NCBI RefSeq assembly: GCF_013342145.1
Contig: NZ_JABUQZ010000001.1
Location: 3,534,001-3,598,000, forward strand
Source: Haloterrigena gelatinilytica
GTDB taxonomy: Archaea; Halobacteriota; Halobacteria; Halobacteriales; Natrialbaceae
DNA: 64,000 bases
Direction of reading: 5' to 3'
Shown here: one piece after another, positions 1 through 8,462 of the stretch
Position numbering within the stretch: the stretch's first letter is position 1
How the letters are laid out: every line of letters begins with the position of its first letter
Notes under the pieces: generated by a model
What the model saw: only the letters and a program-made list of their open reading frames with translations
Told to the model about the DNA's origin: nothing
Databases searched by the model: none
Program-made: the position numbers and the translations under genes

Positions 1-164
1 GGCAGCCAGAGCGCCGTCGTGAGAATTAGGCCGGCGACGCGGCGGGTCACGTTACCGGTTCCGTCTTCGACATAGAGAAAACACGCGGCGAGCGTCACGA
101 GGATCAGCCCGAGGAGCGCGTTCGTCGTCCGGCGCTCGTCGAGCGGACGTCTCGATTCCGACAC
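1..164 (-). CDS. Small membrane protein, N-terminal part (cut by window edge)
   Basis: An open frame runs leftward from a GTG codon at 164-162 and leaves the window. The visible 54 residues start VSESRRPLDERRTTNALLG, followed by a hydrophobic helix (about residues 15-31), a short polar turn containing VEDGTGNV, and the start of a second hydrophobic helix. This looks like a small inner-membrane protein with its N-terminus in the cytoplasm. I do not recognise a family. Codon usage (G/C in third positions) fits a real gene, but the start is inferred because no ATG is available. Confidence 0.5.
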   Translation of the reverse strand, partial: MSESRRPLDERRTTNALLGLILVTLAACFLYVEDGTGNVTRRVAGLILTTALWL

Positions 165-258
165 CGGCCGCTAACAGTTTACGGAATGATAAACCGGTTG
201 CTGTGGCAGACGGAGACGAGACGAGGCATTCGGACTGTCTCCGCTCGAGTCGTCGTCG

Positions 259-498
259 CTACTCCGCGATCGTCAGGACGCCGTTCTTCGCGGAGACGTC
301 GCTGGCCTCCGGCGGGAGTTCGAACTCGAACTGGTCGCCGTCGGCGACGATGATCGCGGTCGAGCCGAGAACGTCCATCTCGAGGTCCGCGGCGGCGTTC
401 CCGAAGTCGACGGCGATAACGCTGCCGTCGTCGTACTCGAACGTGCGGATGACCGCATCGTCTCGCTCGACGTTTTTGAGGGAATTGGGGACCTTCAT
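259..498 (-). CDS. Hsp20-like small protein (DUF7127 type)
   Basis: This 79-residue acidic protein starts MKVPNSLKNVERDDAVIRTF and ends in the beta-rich stretch LPPEASDVSAKNGVLTIAE. The ending resembles the last strands of an alpha-crystallin/Hsp20 domain (pattern A..KNGVL.I). It matches what I know of the haloarchaeal DUF7127 family of very short Hsp20-like proteins. The domain is shorter than a full small heat-shock protein, so chaperone activity is an inference. It stands alone, with its own start near a low-GC stretch around 520-530. Confidence 0.75.
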   Translation of the reverse strand: MKVPNSLKNVERDDAVIRTFEYDDGSVIAVDFGNAAADLEMDVLGSTAIIVADGDQFEFELPPEASDVSAKNGVLTIAE

Positions 499-723
499 TG
501 TGTACCCGTGGGTAGGAGCCGAGCGGATTAAAGGGGCACGCCGGCAGCGTCCGGTTACCCGCCGTCGACGTAACGCTTATCGAAATTCCGGCGAACGCAC
601 CAGTATGTCACGGCGTTCGCGCCGGCCGCGACGGGTTCGACGGTCGCGGCGGGCTCGACGGTCTCGAGCGGAAACGGGAACGGAACCGGAACCGAGGACG
701 AGCGCGGAGGCGGGCCGACGGCG

Positions 724-1683
724 ATGACGGACCGTCGTCCTCCTCTCGTCTTCCTCGGCTCGCTCGCGGCGCTCTCGGCCGGCGTCGTCGCGCTCTCGCA
801 GCTGACCGGCGTCGGCATGGTCGTGCTCGCGCCGCTGTACATGTTCACGCCGATGCTCGCGGGGATCGCGACCTGCCTCGTCGGCCCGCCGTCGTTCGAA
901 CGGGCCGGGCTCCGCGTCGGCTGGGGACGGCTCCGCTGGCTCGCGGTCGCCGCGGTCGTCCCGATCGCGCTCGTGTTGCTCGGGACCGCCCTCTCGCTCG
1001 CCCTACCGGGCGTCGAGTTCGTTCCCGACGCGAATCCGCTGACCGGCGAGGGGACGGATTTCGCACAGACCCAGGGCGGCGAACCCGTCGGGCCGTCGCT
1101 TCCCGGCTGGCCGCTCAACCTGCTCGCGACGATCGCCGTCGCGATCGGGGTCGGCGCGACGCTCAACGTGATCTTCGCCTTCGGCGAGGAGTTCGGCTGG
1201 CGCGGCGCGTTCCTCACCTCGCTCTCGCCCCTCGGTTTCTGGGGTGCGTCGGCCGTCATCGGACTGGTCTGGGGGCTGTGGCACGCGCCGATCGTCCTCG
1301 AGGGGTACAACTTCCCGAACGAACCCGTCCTCGGGGTCGGCGCCATGACCGTCGCCTGCCTCGCGATGTCGCCGGTCTACACCTACGTCACCCTCTCCGC
1401 GCGGTCGGTGCTGGCGCCGGCGATCTTCCACGGGACGTTCAACGCCTTCGCGACCGCGCTGGTCGTCTTCGCGCAGGGCGGGTCGGAACTCGTCGTCAAC
1501 CCCGTCGGCCTGATGGGCGCGCTCGCGTTCGGGATCGCCGCGGTCCTCATCGCGCTCCGCGGGGCGCCGGAACTCACCGCCGACTGGGCCGTCGCCGGCG
1601 AGGACGCCGCGGGCTCCGACGCTGAGGACGGCGATCACGGCGGCGACGCCGGGACGCTCGAGTCGTCGACCGGGGAGGCGTAA
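724..1683 (+). CDS. CPBP family intramembrane metalloprotease
   Basis: This 319-residue polytopic membrane protein belongs to the CAAX-protease/bacteriocin-processing (CPBP, Abi) family. The catalytic signature is complete: EEFGWRG with the glutamate pair at residues 155-156, GLWHAP with His187, and HGTFNA with His236 and Asn240, all in predicted membrane helices. The family cleaves prenylated proteins or peptide substrates within the membrane; the substrate here is unknown. The C-terminal 35 residues are an acidic, disordered tail. A GGAGG sequence about 10 bases upstream supports the ATG at 724. It lies about 5 kb from the halocin gene, too far to infer a processing role. Confidence 0.88.
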   Translation: MTDRRPPLVFLGSLAALSAGVVALSQLTGVGMVVLAPLYMFTPMLAGIATCLVGPPSFERAGLRVGWGRLRWLAVAAVVPIALVLLGTALSLALPGVEFVPDANPLTGEGTDFAQTQGGEPVGPSLPGWPLNLLATIAVAIGVGATLNVIFAFGEEFGWRGAFLTSLSPLGFWGASAVIGLVWGLWHAPIVLEGYNFPNEPVLGVGAMTVACLAMSPVYTYVTLSARSVLAPAIFHGTFNAFATALVVFAQGGSELVVNPVGLMGALAFGIAAVLIALRGAPELTADWAVAGEDAAGSDAEDGDHGGDAGTLESSTGEA

Positions 1684-1788
1684 GCGCCGGGGTTCTCGCA
1701 CCCGTCGGCCGGCCCGACGTTTACGGCGGAAGCCGCGGCCACCGTACTCCGTCAGGGATATGCACCACCGTCACCGAGTAGGCGAAGA

Positions 1789-4164
1789 ATGACCGACTGG
1801 CGCTCGATCTTCGGCCACGAACGCCCCTACGACGAGCAGGTCGACGGCATCGAGACCGCGATCGACGCTGCTCGAGACGGCGGCTACGCCGTCGTCGAGG
1901 GCGCCTGTGGCACCGGAAAGACGATGATCGCGCTGACCGCGGGGATCGACCTCGTGCGCGATCCCGACACCGACTACGAGCGCGTGTTCGTGCTCACGAG
2001 CGTCAAACAGCAACTCCACCAGTTCGAGGAAGACCTCGAGACGATCAACGAGAACCTCCCCGACGACTGGAACCCCGTTTCGGGGCTCACCCTCGTCGGG
2101 AAGGCCGACGTCTGCCCGTACAACCGCGCCGGCGCCGGCGGGATCGACGACGGCAACGTCTACGACCGCTGTGAGACCCTGCGGGATCGCACCCGCGACC
2201 TCACCGGCGAGGGCGGCGACACGACAGCCGGAAGCCTGACCGCGCAGGCCCGCAGCCAGCAGATCGGCTTAGCGGACAGCGGCAGGCAGGGCGGCGGGCC
2301 GCGCCTCCTGCAGACCGCCGGCGAGACCGCGCCGTACTCGCCCGACCTCCCGGAGTACAGCGACGGCGGCCCCGTCGACGTTTCGACGGAGTACTGTCCG
2401 TTCTACGCCCAGTACCTCGAGGACCTTCCCGAAGAGGGCAGCGACGGCGATGCAGTGGAAGCGGTCCCCTACGACTTCACCGAGGCGGGAATGATCACTC
2501 CCGAGGACCTCGTCGCCCGCTCGGTCGCCCACGGCACCTGTCCGCACTCGGTGATGGGCGCCGTGCTCGGCCACGTCGAGGTCGTCATCGGGAACTACTA
2601 CCACGCCTTCGACCCCAGAACGACCGGCTCCTTTACCGGCGCCCTCCTCGACGACTCGACGTTCGTCGTCTGCGACGAGGCCCACATGTTAGAGCCCCGC
2701 GTCCGGGATCTGGTCAGCGACGGCGTCGCCGATCGGACCCTTCGGGACGCCGAGACCGAACTCTCGCGGGTCATTCAACCGATCAAGTTCGAGCGCGAGG
2801 GACGGCGCGCCGAGGGCGGTTCCAAGACGGCCGACGCCGACCTCGTCCGCGCGGAACTCAAGGACAGCGACGTCTCCTACGACGAACTCGAGCAGACCCT
2901 CGAGTTCGTCCGCGACCTCCGGAGCGAACTCGACCGCCGGGTCACGGCGCATCTCGACCGGAACCACAGGGGGTGGCAGTCGAACCTCGCCGACCTCGGG
3001 GACGACGAGATTCCGCTGCGCGACCCCGCGGAACCGGCCGAAGACGAACTCATGGCGTGGGCCCGCGAGGCGGGGTACGGCGACGCCGACTGGGTCCGCG
3101 CCGAGGCCGTCGGCGCCGTCGTCGAGCGCGTTCTGAACGAAGCCGAGGACGAGGACCGCACCCGCGCCGCACCCGCCGTCGGCCGCGTCTTGGGCGAGTG
3201 GTACCGGCGGGGCCACACCGACTACTTCCGCGAGATCGAACTCGAGCGCACCTGGGACGACACCGAACCCGCCGACTCGTGGCGCCGCGCGTACAACGCC
3301 CGCATGGCCCTGCACAACTGCGTCCCCAGCGACGCCATCGGCGAACGCCTCGGGATGTTCGGCGGCGGCATCCTCATGAGCGCGACCTTGGAGCCGATGG
3401 ACGCCTTCACGGAAGTAACGGGACTGGACTACCTCGAACGCGAGGAGGACCGCCCGGTCGTCGAACGCCGATACGGCCTGCACTTCCCCGAGGAGAACCG
3501 CGAGAGCTTCGCCGTTGCAGCACCCAAGTACACCTACGACAATCGCGGTCGACCGGGGGAAGAGAACCCCACGCGACGGCAGTACGTCGACGCCGTCGCC
3601 GAGGTCGGCCGACTGCCGGGCAACGTCCTCGTCGGAATGCCGAGCTACGCGGAGGCCGACTGGCTCGCCGGCGTCTTAGAGGAGCGACTCGAGAAACCCG
3701 TCTTGCTCGACGCCGCCAGCGACGACGAGACGACGCAGGCGCTCAAACGGGAGTTCTTCGACGGCGAGGGGAAGGTCCTCGTAACCAGCCTCCGCGGGAC
3801 CCTGACCGAGGGCGTCGACTACAGCGGCGACCGCCTCGCGGCGGCGGTGGTCTGTGGCGTCCCCATCGTCAACACCTCGAGTCCGCGCACGAAGGCCGTC
3901 CGCCGGGCCTACGACGACGAGTTCGGCGACGGGTTCACCTACGCGCTGACGATTCCCGCGGTCCGGAAGGCGCGGCAGGCGATCGGCCGCGTCATTCGCA
4001 GCCCCGAGGACGTCGGCGTCCGCGTCCTTCTGGACGAGCGCTACGCCCGCGACAGCTGGGACTCCGTCCGGCCGTACCTGCCCGACGACGGCGAGTTCCA
4101 GCCCGTCAGCCCGGACATGCTCGACGTCGGCCTCGAGCGATTTCGGAGCCGACTCGAACAGTAG
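1789..4164 (+). CDS. XPD/Rad3-type ATP-dependent DNA helicase
   Basis: This 791-residue superfamily 2 helicase has a Walker A motif GACGTGKT near residues 38-45 and a DEAH box (DEAH at 296-299). Four cysteines between them (109, 128, 203, 251) are the expected ligands of the 4Fe-4S cluster of XPD/DinG enzymes. The C-terminal half carries helicase motifs, including GTLTEGVDYSGD and a QAIGRVIRS motif VI. XPD-type enzymes unwind DNA 5' to 3' in repair. Most haloarchaea carry several paralogues, so I give no symbol. The gene stands alone between a protease gene and a convergent small membrane protein gene. Confidence 0.92.
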   Translation: MTDWRSIFGHERPYDEQVDGIETAIDAARDGGYAVVEGACGTGKTMIALTAGIDLVRDPDTDYERVFVLTSVKQQLHQFEEDLETINENLPDDWNPVSGLTLVGKADVCPYNRAGAGGIDDGNVYDRCETLRDRTRDLTGEGGDTTAGSLTAQARSQQIGLADSGRQGGGPRLLQTAGETAPYSPDLPEYSDGGPVDVSTEYCPFYAQYLEDLPEEGSDGDAVEAVPYDFTEAGMITPEDLVARSVAHGTCPHSVMGAVLGHVEVVIGNYYHAFDPRTTGSFTGALLDDSTFVVCDEAHMLEPRVRDLVSDGVADRTLRDAETELSRVIQPIKFEREGRRAEGGSKTADADLVRAELKDSDVSYDELEQTLEFVRDLRSELDRRVTAHLDRNHRGWQSNLADLGDDEIPLRDPAEPAEDELMAWAREAGYGDADWVRAEAVGAVVERVLNEAEDEDRTRAAPAVGRVLGEWYRRGHTDYFREIELERTWDDTEPADSWRRAYNARMALHNCVPSDAIGERLGMFGGGILMSATLEPMDAFTEVTGLDYLEREEDRPVVERRYGLHFPEENRESFAVAAPKYTYDNRGRPGEENPTRRQYVDAVAEVGRLPGNVLVGMPSYAEADWLAGVLEERLEKPVLLDAASDDETTQALKREFFDGEGKVLVTSLRGTLTEGVDYSGDRLAAAVVCGVPIVNTSSPRTKAVRRAYDDEFGDGFTYALTIPAVRKARQAIGRVIRSPEDVGVRVLLDERYARDSWDSVRPYLPDDGEFQPVSPDMLDVGLERFRSRLEQ

Positions 4165-4191
4165 CCGGAACGACGCTCGACTCGCGGACCC

Positions 4192-4575
4192 TCACTCCGA
4201 CTCGGAGTCCGAGCGGGGGTCGGACGCGTTGGAGTCGAACTCGAGATCGGACTCGGAGCCGGATCCGGACCGATCCAGCGTGATCGTCGTCGTTGTCGTC
4301 GTCGTCTCGGCGTACAGCGAGTACAGGAGAATCGTGAAGCCGGCGGCGATGCAGCTGCTCTGGATCGCGACGCCGAGCGCGACGTCGTCGGCGCCGACGT
4401 GGGCGATCGCGCCGCCGATCGAGCCGGCGACGATGACGCTAAAGCCGATGGCGACCGCTCGCAGCGCCGCCGACCCCGTTCGTCGAAAGGCACGGTAGGC
4501 CAGCGCGGCGACGGCGCCGCCGGTGACGAACGTCGCCGTGTTCGCGGCCGCGATGAGGAGCGTGTATTCGTCCAT
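4192..4575 (-). CDS. DUF7521-type small membrane protein
   Basis: The chosen start (MDEYTLLIAAANTATFVTGG) gives 127 residues. A longer in-frame extension upstream is arginine-rich and not plausible. Three hydrophobic helices are followed by a run of seven threonines and an acidic serine-rich tail (GSGSESDLEFDSNASD). The first helix and the motif LAYRAFRRTGSAALRAVAIGF match the haloarchaeal DUF7521 family, whose members often sit beside winged-helix regulators; none is adjacent here. It converges on the XPD helicase gene with a 27-bp gap. The function is unknown. Confidence 0.75.
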   Translation of the reverse strand: MDEYTLLIAAANTATFVTGGAVAALAYRAFRRTGSAALRAVAIGFSVIVAGSIGGAIAHVGADDVALGVAIQSSCIAAGFTILLYSLYAETTTTTTTITLDRSGSGSESDLEFDSNASDPRSDSESE

Positions 4576-4838
4576 AGCTACGTGCAAGCACTCGGCGTCT
4601 CCGAAACGATTGCGATCGTCGCCGTTCCGTCGATCGCTCCGAGCGACTCGGTAGTACGGTGTCCGCGGCTCTCGTACTTCAGTGACGCCGCCTATTCTCA
4701 CTCGGAAAGAACGGTGCGAAGACGTTCGGCGAATTGCGTCGGTGACGATCGCTCGAGGTCGACCGCTGCCGGCGACGCGTCGGTCGCGGCCCCGTCCGTG
4801 CTCGACGTTACGCTAATCCGAAAGATTTTGTCACACCG

Positions 4839-5969
4839 GTGAGAGTCACGGCTGTGACAGCGAACGCGACTGCGGACGCCGACCGACGATACGTGCTCGC
4901 GGGTATCGTCGCGCTACTCGGCCTCGTTACCGGTGCGATTCTGCTCGACGTCCTCGGGACGATCATGTTCGCGCTGACGGTCGCCTACGTCCTGTTGCCC
5001 GTCCAGGGCTGGCTCCACCGGCGCGGCCTCTCGGAGCGGCTGTCGGCCGTCGCGGCGACCCTGCTCGGCTTCCTCGGAACCGTCGCCGTCTTCGCGCCGC
5101 TGGTCGTCGCGCTCTACGTCCGCTTCGATCAGGTCCAGACCGTCCTCGAAGAGATTCCCGACGAGTTGCCCGTCGCGGTCGCGGGCTACACGTACACCGT
5201 CGACGTCGCCGACGTCAATTCGCTCGCGATCGACTTTTTGAGCGACGCGGCCGTCTCCTTCGCCGCGGCGCTGCCCGTGCTGGGGATCAAGTTCGCGCTG
5301 TTCGTCATCCTGCTGTTCGCGCTGTTGCTCGAGGCCGACGCCGCCGGTCGCGCGGCCATCGCGCCGGTTCCTCACGGCTACCGCGACGTCGTCTACGCGC
5401 TCGCGATGCGGGCCCGCGAGACGCTGTACGCGATCTACGTCCTGCAGTTCGCGACCTCGGTGGCGACGCTCGTCATCGCCTACCCGCTGTTCTGGCTGCT
5501 GGGCTACGACGCGGCGTTCACGATCGCCTTCTTCGCGGCGATACTGCAGTTCATCCCGATGATCGGCCCGAGTCTGCTGATCGCGCCGATCGCGCTCTAC
5601 CACGTCGCCGTCGGCGACCTCGTCGCGGGCCTCCTCGTCGGCGTCCTCGGGATGGCCCTCGTCGCCTGGCTTCCCGACATCGTCGTCCGACCGCGACTGG
5701 CTCGCCGCTCGGCCGGCCTCCCCGGGAGCCTCTACTTCGTCGGCTTCACCGGCGGGCTGTTCACGCTGGGCGCCATCGGCGTCGTCGTCGGGCCGCTGAT
5801 CGTCGCCGTCTTCGTCGAGGCCGTCGACCTGCTGGCCGACGAGGTCAACGGCGACGCCACGTTCGCCGACCTCCTCGAGGCCGACCTCGAGGAGTCATCG
5901 ACGACGGCGTCCGAGACGGACGCGGAGACCAGTTTCGACGAATCGAAGACGCGGACCGCCGACGACTGA
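4839..5969 (+). CDS. AI-2E family transporter (PerM-like)
   Basis: This membrane protein of about 376 residues has the arrangement of the AI-2E/PerM/TqsA family. A pair of helices and a short HRRGLSERLSAVAA segment come first, then a soluble middle portion, then a C-terminal helix block with FIPMIGPSLLIAPIALY and the family's conserved glycine-rich end (VGPLIVAVFVEAVDLL). Substrates in haloarchaea are unknown; bacterial relatives export autoinducer or exchange sodium and protons. The start is uncertain between GTG at 4839 and GTG at 4854. The tail after residue 345 is acidic and disordered. Confidence 0.85.
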   Translation: MRVTAVTANATADADRRYVLAGIVALLGLVTGAILLDVLGTIMFALTVAYVLLPVQGWLHRRGLSERLSAVAATLLGFLGTVAVFAPLVVALYVRFDQVQTVLEEIPDELPVAVAGYTYTVDVADVNSLAIDFLSDAAVSFAAALPVLGIKFALFVILLFALLLEADAAGRAAIAPVPHGYRDVVYALAMRARETLYAIYVLQFATSVATLVIAYPLFWLLGYDAAFTIAFFAAILQFIPMIGPSLLIAPIALYHVAVGDLVAGLLVGVLGMALVAWLPDIVVRPRLARRSAGLPGSLYFVGFTGGLFTLGAIGVVVGPLIVAVFVEAVDLLADEVNGDATFADLLEADLEESSTTASETDAETSFDESKTRTADD

Positions 5970-6093
5970 TCGAACCGACTGGCCCGGTCCGTCTCGCTAC
6001 CGGACGACCGTCGACGTCGCGTCGTCCGCCCCGGAAGGGAGCGGTGATTTCGCTCGCTTCGGTTCCGGACTCGTTCTCACTGTCGCGAACCGT

Positions 6094-6945
6094 CTAACAG
6101 AGTCCCGCTCGATCACAGGCCTCTTCAGCGACCGCGTCACCGCAGCCGCTGTATTCGTCGGCGACGGTACAGACGATTTCGACGAAGCCCAGACAGCTGA
6201 GTCCCGCAACGGGAATCGTGATACCGAGGAACCCGCAGATGAATCCGCCGGCGGCACTACACCCGATGGTACAAATTTGACCTGCGGCGTACTGACAGGC
6301 GCTACAGCCCGTGACTTCGATATCTGCTGGAGTGACAGCAGTGCCTGAGGGGCTGATCTGATCCGGATCGAGTTCACTATTGCGCGCTTCTCGGATCGCG
6401 TCCGTATCGACGGAAATGACCGTCGCTCCGCCGGACGTGGCCGCAGGCCGTGGCCCGTTGGATTCCCCTCCGCCCGTGGGCTCGAACCGATGAACTTCGT
6501 TGAGGACACCGTCGTCGGTTTCGTAGTAGTAATCGAGACTGGCGACTTCGATCTCACCGGTATCGGGATTGCGACCCACGACGATGCTGCCCTCGTCGGC
6601 GTCCGCCGGGTCCTCGAGATCGTACTGGACGACTTCTCGAGCGAAGTCCTCGCCCCGGGCGTAGCCGGCGACGACGCCATCGACGTCGGTCCGGACCTGT
6701 GCGCCGTCGGCTCGAGCGCGCTGTGCGAGTTCGCGGAACGCGGGCGTCGCTGCGAGCTTGCGAGCGAGATCTCGTTTCTCAGCGCCGGTGAGCAGTTTCG
6801 CTTCCTCAGCCTGTGAGAGGTCACCTGCCGCGGCAGCCATTCCCGTCGACCCGGTAGCGAATAACCCGGCGGCACCGACGGTTTTGAGAACGTTTCGACG
6901 GTTAATTCCACTATCTTCCTCTAGTTCGTTATTATCTTCTTTCAT
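6094..6945 (-). CDS. halC8: Halocin C8-type antimicrobial peptide precursor with immunity domain
   Basis: This 283-residue preproprotein has three parts. Residues 1-35 are a Tat signal (RRNVLKTVGAAGLFATGSTG). Residues of about 36-207 correspond to the immunity region called HalI in halocin C8. Residues 208-283 are the peptide itself. The last 76 residues carry ten cysteines at peptide positions 7, 10, 18, 22, 30, 44, 52, 61, 70 and 76. They include AGGFICGFLGITIPVAGLSC and ADEYSGCGDAVAEEACDR, which I recognise as nearly identical to halocin C8. Precursor and peptide lengths equal those I remember for the family. Halocin C8 is secreted through Tat, is released by an unidentified protease, and kills other haloarchaea, while the N-terminal part protects the producer. 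A regulator gene lies directly upstream on the same strand. Confidence 0.95.
   Translation of the reverse strand: MKEDNNELEEDSGINRRNVLKTVGAAGLFATGSTGMAAAAGDLSQAEEAKLLTGAEKRDLARKLAATPAFRELAQRARADGAQVRTDVDGVVAGYARGEDFAREVVQYDLEDPADADEGSIVVGRNPDTGEIEVASLDYYYETDDGVLNEVHRFEPTGGGESNGPRPAATSGGATVISVDTDAIREARNSELDPDQISPSGTAVTPADIEVTGCSACQYAAGQICTIGCSAAGGFICGFLGITIPVAGLSCLGFVEIVCTVADEYSGCGDAVAEEACDRAGLC
6097..6324 (-). other. Region encoding the mature 76-residue halocin C8-like peptide
   Basis: By comparison with halocin C8, the mature peptide should begin at Asp208 (DIEVTGCSACQYAAG) and run to the C-terminal Cys283. All ten cysteines needed for five disulfides are present. By memory, the differences from the classic peptide are few and conservative (for example Ile to Val near the start and Lys to Gln at position 11). 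The exact cleavage point is inferred, not visible. Confidence 0.85.
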
Positions 6946-6971
6946 CGCTACAGTACACGGTAGAATGGATG

Positions 6972-6979
6972 AAATATTG
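6972..6979 (-). promoter_or_regulatory. Likely TATA box of the halocin precursor gene
   Basis: On the minus strand the sequence TCAATATT lies 27-34 bases before the ATG at 6945. This is the spacing expected for a leaderless haloarchaeal transcript, with TATA about 27 bases before the transcription start. The surrounding 60 bases are clearly lower in GC than the coding regions. The assignment is by position and composition only. Confidence 0.5.
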
Positions 6980-7169
6980 ATAGTAACTTCTGCTCACAAA
7001 GCGTCGTTCGCTGTCCGTGCAGTCGATCCTCGTCGTGCAGCGGGTGGTCCGGCACTGTAGGTTTCGTCGGAGAATAGCGACCGCGGTACAGTCGTATCGC
7101 ACCTCTTTCGAGAACCTCGTTCGTCGACGATCAGATACGTGTCTGTCGATCGGATGTGGACGTCGAGAA

Positions 7170-7979
7170 TCAGTACGTTTTGATCCTGTTTTCCGCTCGC
7201 TTGAACGACGCGTACTTTTCTTTCATCCACCGTTCGACACCGGGTACCGGATCGTCGAATCGCACGACCCCGTGGATCCCGCTTCCGTCGTTGTACGCGA
7301 TAATCATGCATCTGTTTTCGCTGAAACAAATTCCGTACGACGGATACTCGTCAATAACGGTCATCCGTACCGTCTCCGACCGCTGTAACGCGTCGAAATC
7401 GGCCGGTTCTGCCTGCCCTATCGTTTCGAAACATTCTACAGGACCGACAATTTCGCTATCCGTTATCGACGCTCGTTGCGCGAGTACGGACGCGTATTTC
7501 GGGTTGATCGCCGGAGCGCACAGCCGCAGTCGATCGGCGTTTTCGATGAACGCAGTAAACTCGTTGACGGCTTCGAACGGCACATCGAATCCGTTTACCG
7601 CGATTTCGCCCGATGACAGAGCGTCTACGTCGACCGAAAACTTTCGCGGAACTTTCGAGAGGAACGATCCGATTTTCGCTGCGGATTCGACGTCCTGTAA
7701 CAGGTCAGTGAAACTCGACAGAACGAACCTGCCTACCGGCGTAATCTCGTATACTTTTCCGCTTCGTTCCGTGACCCAGTCCCGTTCCTGTAACTCACGG
7801 AGATTGCGTCTGAGCGTCGTTCGATGGACATCTACCTTCTTTTCTAACTTGGACTGTTTGTGCGGTGATTCCGAGAGCACCTGGAGGATTCGAAGTCGGT
7901 CCCGTGTTCCAGCCAGGAATTGAACGTCGCTGTACCCATTGTTCTCGAGTCCTCGTTTGTGTTCGTTTTCGGATTGCAT
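7170..7979 (-). CDS. Winged-helix regulator with FilR1-type C-terminal domain
   Basis: This protein has 269 residues. Residues of about 20-90 form a winged helix-turn-helix (RDRLRILQVLSESPHKQSKLEKKVDVHRTTLRRNLRELQERDWVTE, read in parts). The remaining 180 residues match the FilR1 effector domain of archaeal regulators, with segments such as MTVIDEYPSYGICFSENRC and DDPVPGVERWMKEKY. It lies 224 bp upstream of the halocin precursor on the same strand, so it is the natural candidate to control halocin production. Control by growth phase or a ligand is an inference. Its base composition is lower in GC than that of the flanking housekeeping genes, as for the whole locus. Confidence 0.85.
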   Translation of the reverse strand: MQSENEHKRGLENNGYSDVQFLAGTRDRLRILQVLSESPHKQSKLEKKVDVHRTTLRRNLRELQERDWVTERSGKVYEITPVGRFVLSSFTDLLQDVESAAKIGSFLSKVPRKFSVDVDALSSGEIAVNGFDVPFEAVNEFTAFIENADRLRLCAPAINPKYASVLAQRASITDSEIVGPVECFETIGQAEPADFDALQRSETVRMTVIDEYPSYGICFSENRCMIIAYNDGSGIHGVVRFDDPVPGVERWMKEKYASFKRAENRIKTY

Positions 7980-8207
7980 GCGCGACGATTACGGTCCTCG
8001 TATTCGATCCGTCACCGATTCTTTATTATCCACGCCAGTCCGGTTCTGGTGACTGTCACGATCTAACTCGTCCGCATAGTTTTAATACACTATCAGATGT
8101 TATAGTTCTTTCCCGGGTAGAATTATGGGAAAAAAGATCGGCACGCGACCAACGGTCGTTCTCGTTCCGATCGCCGTCACGAGATCAGTGCAACCGAAAT
8201 GAAGCCA

Positions 8208-8216
8208 TTAAATTAA
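8208..8216 (+). promoter_or_regulatory. TATA box for the small membrane protein gene at 8243
   Basis: TTAAATTAA lies 27-35 bases before the ATG at 8243, the expected distance for a short-leader or leaderless haloarchaeal transcript. This placement also supports the internal ATG as the start, instead of an upstream extension through the regulator promoter. Confidence 0.55.
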
Positions 8217-8242
8217 TTACTCATAGAAACGGAAACTCAAAT

Positions 8243-8455
8243 ATGAATCGTCGAGCGTCGCTTCCGATTGCGATCCTCGTTACCGGTGTCTCCGTCCTCT
8301 GTATGCTAGTGCTCGCGACCGGATTTCTCGACCCCGACTGGATGCTCGACACGATCGGACTCATACCGTATCTCGGCACGATAGTCGTGATGTTCGTCTG
8401 CTTCATTCTGTCGTTCTATTTCGACATGCTCGGTACGCTCCGTCGAGAACTGTAA
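8243..8455 (+). CDS. Two-helix small membrane protein in halocin locus
   Basis: This 70-residue protein starts MNRRASLPIAILVTGVSVLC, with two hydrophobic helices (about residues 7-28 and 39-60) separated by a short acidic loop and ended by a basic tail (LGTLRREL). I do not recognise a family. It is the only gene in the 6-10.3 kb locus on the plus strand, divergent from the regulator and convergent with the permease gene, whose stop lies 7 bases away. Size and topology would suit an accessory immunity protein or a permease partner, but this is conjecture. Confidence 0.65.
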   Translation: MNRRASLPIAILVTGVSVLCMLVLATGFLDPDWMLDTIGLIPYLGTIVVMFVCFILSFYFDMLGTLRREL

Positions 8456-8462
8456 TCGCCGC

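Noticed and set aside
605-727. A 40-codon arginine-rich frame overlapping the CPBP protease start by ATGA
   Set aside because: The product is almost all Arg/Ser/Pro, unlike any haloarchaeal protein. Such frames are the antisense or shifted reading of GC-rich DNA.
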